The notes beneath the pieces were generated by a model that saw nothing but the letters and a program-made list of their open reading frames with translations, ran no database searches and was not told the DNA's origin. Of a DNA stretch of 36,748 bases, positions 31,602-36,748 are shown piece by piece. A program made the translations under genes and the position numbers. Position 1 is the stretch's first letter, and each line of letters opens with the position of its first letter. The stretch is from positions 1 to 36,748 of the forward strand of contig JAKSMW010000019.1 in the NCBI GenBank assembly GCA_024400395.1. The letters are read 5' to 3'. This DNA comes from Bacteroidales bacterium. Its GTDB lineage: Bacteria > Bacteroidota > Bacteroidia > Bacteroidales > F082.

Positions 31602-33065
31602 TTACATTCGATTGCTTGTCAGAATGGCTCCTGTCGGGCATACCAAGCGGCACAGATGACAGCCTGCGCAGTTGGCCCCGATGAGTCTCGGGGTGCGTTT
31701 CTCGTCAAAGACTATCGCCTGATGACCGGCGTCGGAACAAGCTAAATAACAGCGTCCGCATCCGACGCAGACTTCGCGGTCCCATCGTGGAAAAACCTTC
31801 GTGCTTCTGTCAAGGTCGCCCGGTTTGCCGAAACTCGGCAACTCACTCCCAACCAACTCGGAAATGTCTTTTACGCCTTTCTGACTCATATAAGTCTTCA
31901 TTCCGAGAACCAGGTCGTCGATGATGCGGTAACCGTACTGCATCACGGATGTGCAGACCTGAACGTTTCTGCAGCCAAGTTGAATGAAGTCCAATGCGTC
32001 ACGCCACGTCTCAATTCCGCCGATTCCGCTTATCTGCAAATCCTTGTTTGTCTTTCTTATTTCTTGGTCGGTCGCGATGTCGAGGATGAAGCGCAGGGCT
32101 ATCGGTTTGACGGCTTTTCCGGAATAACCGCTAATCGTCCGTTTCCCGCTGACGAGTGCCGATTCTGACAAAGTGACTGATTTTATGGTGTTTATGGCTG
32201 CAATGCCGTCGGCGCCGCCCGAATATGAGGCTAATGCCGGCTTGCAGATGTCGGTGATATTAGGCGTCATCTTCGCGATGACAGGCCTGCTGACGTTTCG
32301 TTTTACGGCTTCGGTGAATTTCTTGACGAGTCGCACGTTTTGCCCGACATCGGAACCCATTCCAGATTTCTTCATTTGCGGACAAGAGAAGTTCAGTTCG
32401 ATGATGTCGGCACCACTTTGCTCGGCTCTCTTTGCAAGTGTAATCCATTCATTATCAGTCTGTCCCATAATGCTCGCCACGATTATCTTTGAAGGATAAT
32501 TCTGTTTGAGTCGTCTCAAGATGTCGAAATTCTCATCGGCTGAGAGTTCGCTTATTTGTTCCATATTGCGGAATCCGAAGAAAGGTTGTCCGGAGTGGTT
32601 TTTAACGGCGTCAAAACGCGGTGAGACCTCATGAATTTCATCAAGTCCGATGGTTTTAAAGACAACGCCGCCCCAGCCTTGCTCGAATGCTCGGGCTACC
32701 ATTTCGTAGTTTGTGCATATCGCTGACGAGGCGAGGAAGAACGGGTTTTCGCAACGGACACCGCAAAAGTCAACCGATAAATCGATGTCGTCAATGTCAG
32801 GCAGATTTGAATATTTTGATATTACGGTTTTTGCTATCTCATTGATTCGTATTGGTTTGTCGGAATGGATGCAGTGTTTTTCGCAAGGCGCGTCGCAGTT
32901 GACGCAGGCATCCGAAAGCCATTTAGAGGCATTCGTTTTGTTGTCGAAACGGATGGCGCGGATGGCGCGGGCGGGTTGGAGATGATGTTTGCAAAACACA
33001 TCGCATGGTGCGTTGTGGCAAAGCAGGCAGCGAGATGACTCTGCACAAATGTCGAACATATTCAT
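31602..33065 (-). CDS. PreA-like dihydropyrimidine dehydrogenase/dihydroorotate dehydrogenase-type Fe-S flavoprotein
   Basis: The product is 487 residues. The N-terminal 80 residues carry Cys clusters (SRCLLCHNAPC, then CVNCDAPCEKHC) like the N-terminal Fe-S domain of eukaryotic DPD and PreT. Next is an FMN barrel of the DHOD/PreA type (NPFFLASSAICTN, IELNFSCPQMKKSGMG, PVIAKMTPNI, SGIGGIETWRDALDFIQLG). The C-terminus is a 2x[4Fe-4S] ferredoxin domain (CVGCGRCYLACSD, CAGCHLCRLVCPTGAI). It reduces pyrimidine bases or a related substrate. The FAD/NADPH half (PreT) is absent here, so electrons must come from elsewhere. MNM at the start leaves two possible ATGs. Confidence 0.88.
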   Translation of the reverse strand: MNMFDICAESSRCLLCHNAPCDVFCKHHLQPARAIRAIRFDNKTNASKWLSDACVNCDAPCEKHCIHSDKPIRINEIAKTVISKYSNLPDIDDIDLSVDFCGVRCENPFFLASSAICTNYEMVARAFEQGWGGVVFKTIGLDEIHEVSPRFDAVKNHSGQPFFGFRNMEQISELSADENFDILRRLKQNYPSKIIVASIMGQTDNEWITLAKRAEQSGADIIELNFSCPQMKKSGMGSDVGQNVRLVKKFTEAVKRNVSRPVIAKMTPNITDICKPALASYSGGADGIAAINTIKSVTLSESALVSGKRTISGYSGKAVKPIALRFILDIATDQEIRKTNKDLQISGIGGIETWRDALDFIQLGCRNVQVCTSVMQYGYRIIDDLVLGMKTYMSQKGVKDISELVGSELPSFGKPGDLDRSTKVFPRWDREVCVGCGRCYLACSDAGHQAIVFDEKRTPRLIGANCAGCHLCRLVCPTGAILTSNRM

Positions 33066-33093
33066 AGGTATTAATCAGATATTAAATCGCCGG

Positions 33094-33101
33094 CAAAATT
33101 A
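33094..33101 (-). promoter_or_regulatory. -7 box for the PreA-like gene
   Basis: TAATTTTG followed by CCGGCG on the minus strand, 29 nt before the ATG. Confidence 0.6.
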
Positions 33102-33156
33102 GAAAAAATGATGATAGCTGAAACCTTGTCTTTGATTTTTTTTTAGTCTTTAGTCT

Positions 33157-33222
33157 TTACGAAAAGAACCACGCGCCGATGCCGAGCGTCAGGGCGATGA
33201 TTGATAAAAGGAGTTTGTGCAT
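33157..33222 (-). CDS. Possible 21-residue hydrophobic peptide
   Basis: ATG to TAA encodes MHKLLLSIIALTLGIGAWFF plus Ser, a single predicted membrane helix with one basic residue at the N-terminus. It lies 24 nt after the stop of the DUF4143 frame on the same strand. No strong ribosome binding site is visible. It could be a small membrane protein or chance. Confidence 0.35.
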   Translation of the reverse strand: MHKLLLSIIALTLGIGAWFFS

Positions 33223-33246
33223 ATTTGTTATAATTCTTTAAGATAT

Positions 33247-33915
33247 TCATCCAATAAATTTTGCCGGATTCATAAGGAAATCCACTAAGTTGACGATAAA
33301 CAAGCCGTCATCATTCATATAGGTCGGCTGTAGTCCATAAACGACAACGAGTTTACGGAAACCATCGTTCAATTTGCGCAACGAAGCAAATTCCTGATTA
33401 CGTTTTTCATCGGTATCCATTGCAAACGCTGATTGAACATATACTCGATTATACCCTCGGTTGCACACGAAATCCACCTCTAATATGCTGCGCTGGCGTT
33501 TGCCGTCAGCATTCTTATGCTCGCTATATACTTGTCCGACATCAACAGTAAACCCCGCCTCTCGGAGTTCATTGTACAGCAGGTTTTCCATTATGTGCGG
33601 CAATTCGGTTTGACGGAATCCTACACGAACGTTCCGTAATCCCAAGTCTTCAAAGTAGTATTTATAAGGCGAATCAATATATTTACGCCCTTTAATATTA
33701 TAGCGGATAGATCTTTCAATCATGAATGCATCTTCCATATACTCCAAATACTGGCGAATAGTATCTGCGGAGATCTTACTTTGCTTGACAGTCTTGAAGG
33801 TGTTGGCTATTTTGGGGGGATTGGTAAGAGACCCAATACAGGATGATATTATGGTTATAAGTTCCAACAAGTCGCTATCGTTTTGAATATTATACCTATC
33901 TTTGATGTCACGCAA
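33247..33915 (-). CDS. DUF4143 half of AAA ATPase copy 2 (frameshifted)
   Basis: The frame encodes the DUF4143 domain: RDIKDRYNIQNDSDLLELIT, then a winged-helix region (SLTNPPKIANTFKTV, ISADTIRQYLEYMEDAFMIE) and the nuclease-like end with SILEVDFVCNRG. The usual E-x-K is replaced by VQSA. It begins inside the preceding ATPase frame (33908-34498). In intact relatives the two halves are one protein of about 410-420 residues with F..TYLRDI at the join. Inserting one AC unit at 33919-33926 restores exactly THTYLRDI. See the partner entry for the ATPase half. Confidence 0.8.
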   Translation of the reverse strand: MRDIKDRYNIQNDSDLLELITIISSCIGSLTNPPKIANTFKTVKQSKISADTIRQYLEYMEDAFMIERSIRYNIKGRKYIDSPYKYYFEDLGLRNVRVGFRQTELPHIMENLLYNELREAGFTVDVGQVYSEHKNADGKRQRSILEVDFVCNRGYNRVYVQSAFAMDTDEKRNQEFASLRKLNDGFRKLVVVYGLQPTYMNDDGLFIVNLVDFLMNPAKFIG

Positions 33916-34498
33916 GTAGGTGTGTGAATTGTTGTTTCAGGTATGCGACTTTGCGTGCAGGGTCGTTTTCCAATACCACTTGTGGGAGGCCGCCATACAA
34001 CATATATTCACGCAACATGGCGTCAGAATAAGATTGCCTATGCTCTGCAAACTCGCGGAACGAAAGTGGGTGAATACGGATTTCATCGCCTCGACCACGA
34101 AATTCGGTAATCACATCTTTGCTCAGGAATTTTGCGTTACTTCCCGTAACAAACACATCAACATTATCCTCTTTAAGAAAACTGTTCAGTACATCTTCAA
34201 ACTCACTCACCAACTGTACCTCGTCCAATAATACATAATAATGCTCCTTATCTACAATTCTATCAAATATGTGATTTAGCAGCACGTCCGGATTTCGCAA
34301 TGCCATATTCCGACGGTTTTCCAAATCGACCATAATGATATGGTCTTCCGGAATCCCGTTTCCCACAAGATAGTCATGAAAGATGGTGAACAGCAAATAC
34401 GATTTTCCACATCGGCGCATTCCGGTAATCACCTTAATCATGCGATTTCCGCATGCATTGATTAGTTCTTGAAGGTATTTTTCTCTTTTTATCTGCAT
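33908..34498 (-). CDS. ATPase half of AAA/DUF4143 protein copy 2 (frameshifted)
   Basis: The 196-residue frame starts MQIKREKYLQELINACGNRM. It has Walker A GMRRCGKSYLL (residues of about 25-35), Walker B YYVLLDEVQL, and sensor-like VFVTGSNAKFLS. FRGRGDEIRIHPLSFREFAE and YMLYGGLPQVVL are standard for this family. It ends FTHLLA-stop where relatives continue TYLRDI, because of a 2-nt contraction in an AC repeat. It is more distant from copies 1 and 3 than they are from each other, so it is a separate subfamily. The promoter is 56 nt upstream. Confidence 0.8.
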   Translation of the reverse strand: MQIKREKYLQELINACGNRMIKVITGMRRCGKSYLLFTIFHDYLVGNGIPEDHIIMVDLENRRNMALRNPDVLLNHIFDRIVDKEHYYVLLDEVQLVSEFEDVLNSFLKEDNVDVFVTGSNAKFLSKDVITEFRGRGDEIRIHPLSFREFAEHRQSYSDAMLREYMLYGGLPQVVLENDPARKVAYLKQQFTHLLA

Positions 34499-34553
34499 TG
34501 CAAAAATATATTGTATTCGTTGATTCCGTGTAAATACACGTTTTTAGCGACTG

Positions 34554-34561
34554 CAAAGATA
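34554..34561 (-). promoter_or_regulatory. -7 box for ATPase copy 2
   Basis: TATCTTTG followed by CAGTCG on the minus strand. Confidence 0.65.
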
Positions 34562-34598
34562 CTGCATTTTTTCATATATGCGAGAAAACCGGCAAAAT

Positions 34599-34677
34599 TT
34601 AGTTGTTAGTCGTTAGTCTTTAGTCGTTAGTCCGTTGACTCTCCAAACTAAAAACTAAAAACTAAAGACTAAAAACT
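34599..34677. repeat. TTAGTC/GACTAA hairpin repeat at the 3' end of a tail-family gene
   Basis: Abuts the stop codon at 34678. Same conserved loop (CGTTGACTCT) and arms as 24683-24770 and 24899-24979. Confidence 0.75.
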
Positions 34678-35087
34678 TCACTCCTTCTTGAACTCCACTT
34701 TCTCGGGGTTGTAAAGTTTGACGGTCTTGTCGCCTTTAGTGACTTCTATAGACGGGCAGTCCTCGCAAGGTTCTGCCATCTCGCCGAGAAATTCCTTGAG
34801 AGGATTCACGTATTCGCAGTTGAAATACCCACGATGCCAAGGGGTCGCGCTATTGACCGGCTTGTCGTTTGCCAACCAGGTGGAAGGTATTTTAAGGTTT
34901 GCGGGAGATTCGGCTGTGCCGATAGTGTTTAAAGAAACATCATCAAGTACCACATACCCTTGTCCGGTACACAATCTGGTTGTTTTCGGGTGTCGGCAAG
35001 GGGTCAGGTTCCGTGTTTCCTTGCGCGTGTGCCAGTCCTGCGTTCAGCGTCAGGGCGGCGAATAAAAAAGGGAAATAGTCTTTTCAT
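34678..35087 (-). pseudogene. CxDCP-tail protein with signal-peptide frameshift and deleted repeat domain
   Basis: The ATG at 35087 gives MKRLFPFF; with one T fewer in the T6 run (35064-35069) the frame becomes a good signal peptide, FLFAALTLNAGLAHAQ, followed by NTEPDPLPTPENNQIVYR. Shortly after, near 34956-34966, the sequence jumps to YVVLDDVSLNTIGTAESPAN, LKIPSTWLAND and the tail LGEMAEPCEDCPSIEVTKG..TVKLYNPEKVEF. The paralogue at 29615-30389 has leucine-rich repeats of about 120 residues between these points. This copy therefore lost its repeat domain and its frame. No promoter is seen; it probably follows the ATPase gene that ends 36 nt upstream. Confidence 0.78.
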
Positions 35088-35123
35088 ATTGATAATTACT
35101 TTTGTTTTGACAATAATATTAAT

Positions 35124-36404
35124 TCACGGTTTCAGGCAGCCGATGGGGACGACATACACGTCATCCTGACGGCGATAGGCATACTGACCTACACCCGTTA
35201 AGACCATCATAAACGATGGTGCGTTCATCTTATCCGTGTCAATCTTGGCAGACAGTGTTTTAAGGGTGGTTGCTCCTTTCTCTATGTTATCCGTTCCGCC
35301 CAATTTGATTTCGATAAGTCCGTATGAGCCGTTGCGACGATGGAGGACGGCATCACACTCCAAGCCGTTTTTGTCGCGAAAGTGGAAGACTTCCCCGTCT
35401 AAGGCATCGGCATAAACACGCAAATCGCGAACAGCCAAGGTTTCAAAATAAAAACCGAAGTCTGTCAGATTATTCAACAAATCTTTTGGCCCGATTCCCA
35501 ATGCCGATGTGGCGATGCTGGGATCGACAAAATAGCGTGTGTCACTGGTCCGTATGGCCGTCTTGCTGCGCAGATTGGGATTCCATGCCCGCATGTCCTC
35601 TTCTAAGAATATCTTACTCAGCACCCTTACATAATCCTCCACCGTGTCTGCGCTGATGGTGGCGTTTTCATTGTTGATTATGTCTGCACGAATAGTTGTG
35701 TAAGGGATCTGTTCGCCTTGGTTACGGGCCAGGCTTCGGATGATGCGCGACATCGTATTGGCATCGCGTCTTACATCATCAATTTTGGATATATCCGAAT
35801 TGAGCACTGCTTTCAGGTAGGCATGCGGGACACGAAGTGCGGCACGCTCAGATAATGAAAGTGCTCCGGGCCATCCGCCACGGCAAGTCAGATATGCCAA
35901 TCTGTTTAAATCTATTGTGGCTGCACCATCCGGCATCGCTCCGTTGAATAATGCTTGGAGACTGACATCGCCGGTGCTGTCTCCTGACTCCCAAAGCGAC
36001 ATGGTGCGCATTGTAATCCAGTCGAAACGACCGGCGCCGCTATGAAAAATCTGTTTCTTATCCTTCTCCTTTGGAACGGACGAACCCGTGAAAATAAATT
36101 GTCCTACATGCACTTGGCGATGGTCAATCTCAAAACGTGCGGCATCCCACAATTGCGGAGCCAACTCCCACTCGTCAATTACTCGCGGGGTGTCACCTTC
36201 TAACAAACGCTTTATATTAGTTTGCGCCAGCGAAAGATTTTGTTCTTTTTGCATTGGATCGTCCATATATAAAACACTTCCGGCATGATGGACGGACGTG
36301 GTGGTCTTGCCACACCACTTCGTTCCTTGCACAAGGACGGCACCCAATGCTTCCAAACTTTCAGACAACAACTGGTCTGCAATTCGGACTCTGTATTCTT
36401 CCAT
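35124..36404 (-). CDS. AAA ATPase with DUF4143 domain (copy 3, intact)
   Basis: The 426-residue product starts MEEYRVRIADQLLSESLEAL. Walker A is GTKWCGKTTT, Walker B PRVIDEWEL, and a sensor stretch FTGSSVPKEKDK follows. The nuclease-like end has FRDKNGLECDAVLHRR and GLIEIKLGG, with the D and E-x-K residues kept. It is close to copy 1 (27225-28499), most strikingly over the last 120 residues, including the shared end PIGCLKP. A TACTTTTG box lies 25 nt upstream of the ATG, and a 23-bp repeat array further upstream. The next gene downstream is a decayed CxDCP-tail gene, repeating the arrangement of copy 1. Confidence 0.9.
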   Translation of the reverse strand: MEEYRVRIADQLLSESLEALGAVLVQGTKWCGKTTTSVHHAGSVLYMDDPMQKEQNLSLAQTNIKRLLEGDTPRVIDEWELAPQLWDAARFEIDHRQVHVGQFIFTGSSVPKEKDKKQIFHSGAGRFDWITMRTMSLWESGDSTGDVSLQALFNGAMPDGAATIDLNRLAYLTCRGGWPGALSLSERAALRVPHAYLKAVLNSDISKIDDVRRDANTMSRIIRSLARNQGEQIPYTTIRADIINNENATISADTVEDYVRVLSKIFLEEDMRAWNPNLRSKTAIRTSDTRYFVDPSIATSALGIGPKDLLNNLTDFGFYFETLAVRDLRVYADALDGEVFHFRDKNGLECDAVLHRRNGSYGLIEIKLGGTDNIEKGATTLKTLSAKIDTDKMNAPSFMMVLTGVGQYAYRRQDDVYVVPIGCLKP

Positions 36405-36429
36405 TTGTGTTAAATTCTCAATTCGGGCG

Positions 36430-36437
36430 CAAAAGTA
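36430..36437 (-). promoter_or_regulatory. -7 box for ATPase copy 3
   Basis: TACTTTTG followed by CGCCCG on the minus strand. Confidence 0.65.
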
Positions 36438-36486
36438 TTAAAAATAAACGATATACACAAATAAATCTGCGATTTTTCTTTATTTC

Positions 36487-36555
36487 GTTCACCCAGTTGG
36501 CCAAATTTTGTTCACCCGGTTGGCCAAATTTCATTCACCCAGTTGGCGGTGACTT
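36487..36555. repeat. 23-bp tandem repeat with TTGGCCAA core upstream of ATPase copy 3
   Basis: Three units (TTCACCCAGTTGGCCAAATT type) at 36487, 36510 and 36533, the third diverging after TTGGCG. The palindromic TTGGCCAA occurs in the first two. Confidence 0.88.
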
Positions 36556-36570
36556 ACATGTTTGGCGACA

Positions 36571-36748
36571 TTACTCTTTCTTAAACTCCACTTTCTCCGG
36601 GTTGTAAAGTTTGATGGTCTTGTCGCCTTTGGTCACCTCGATAGATGGGCAGTCGGTGCAGGGTTCAGCCATCTCGCCGAGAAACTCCTTGACGGGATCT
36701 GTGTATTCGCAGTTGAAATATCCGCCATGCCAAGGGGTGGCGCTATCC
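36571..36748 (-). CDS. C-terminal part of another CxDCP-tail protein
   Basis: The frame is open to the window edge. It encodes ATPWHGGYFNCEYTDPVKEF followed by LGEMAEPCTDCPSIEVTKG..TIKLYNPEKVEF and a TAA. It is about 90% similar to the tails at 29615 and 34678. The body of the protein lies outside the window; by analogy it should have a signal peptide and a repeat domain. Confidence 0.8.
   Translation of the reverse strand, partial: DSATPWHGGYFNCEYTDPVKEFLGEMAEPCTDCPSIEVTKGDKTIKLYNPEKVEFKKE

Noticed and set aside
20682-36748. All frame lesions explained as sequencing errors
   Set aside because: Not excluded for single sites, but the core block of similar length shows none, and several lesions are deletions of hundreds of bases or a single nonsense substitution.

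Overview
The window looks like a chromosomal segment of an uncultivated member of the Bacteroidota, most likely Bacteroidales. The supporting signs are: -7 promoter boxes of the TAnnTTTG type (usually continuing GCAGCC); proteins ending in type IX secretion (T9SS) type A sorting domains; a GldB-like lipoprotein; a TonB-dependent receptor with an N-terminal carboxypeptidase-regulatory-like domain; BspA-type leucine-rich repeat surface proteins; and a GYDIA-type GHMP kinase next to HMG-CoA reductase. No rRNA, tRNA, CRISPR array or transposase gene was recognised.

Region 1 (1-2.8 kb): the 3' end of a SUMF1/FGE-like gene, a relic of a DUF4143 ATPase, a small lipoprotein, and a thioredoxin-fold/T9SS protein. 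Region 2 (2.8-20.5 kb) is a core block whose genes are intact. It holds a class II HMG-CoA reductase and a GYDIA GHMP kinase (mevalonate-type isoprenoid metabolism), a lipocalin-like lipoprotein, two M24B aminopeptidase P paralogues, an SGNH-type hydrolase, a PorT-like barrel, a NadE-glutaminase-like protein that has lost its catalytic Cys, a nucleoside phosphorylase, a CinA-GldB-YifB run, a TonB receptor, ribosomal protein L28, and a DegT-type sugar aminotransferase.

Region 3 (20.5-36.7 kb) is accessory, and every gene in it lies on the minus strand. It contains BspA/InlB-repeat surface proteins with T9SS tails, proteins ending in a different conserved tail of about 36 residues (LGEM..PC.DCP...KG..T..LY.PEKVEF.K), DUF4143/AAA ATPases, a retropepsin-like protein, a PreA-like Fe-S flavoprotein, and fragments of a TIGR01212-type radical SAM gene. 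Many genes here are broken: a frameshift in a T8 run, an AC-repeat contraction, a homopolymer frameshift in a signal peptide, a premature stop, and several internal deletions that keep the two gene ends. A segment of about 340 bp (radical SAM 3' end + spacer + BspA 5' end) is duplicated at 24.0-24.3 and 31.2-31.5 kb.

The window is unusually rich in short tandem and hairpin repeats. They sit at gene borders, and one is inside a reading frame: a TTTCA-type repeat inserted in the GHMP kinase. Other arrays supply the HMG-CoA reductase stop codon or abut the kinase start. The two intact DUF4143 ATPase genes are each followed by a gene carrying the new tail. The strongest candidates for undescribed biology are this tail family with its ATPase neighbours, and the repeat elements that colonise gene ends.
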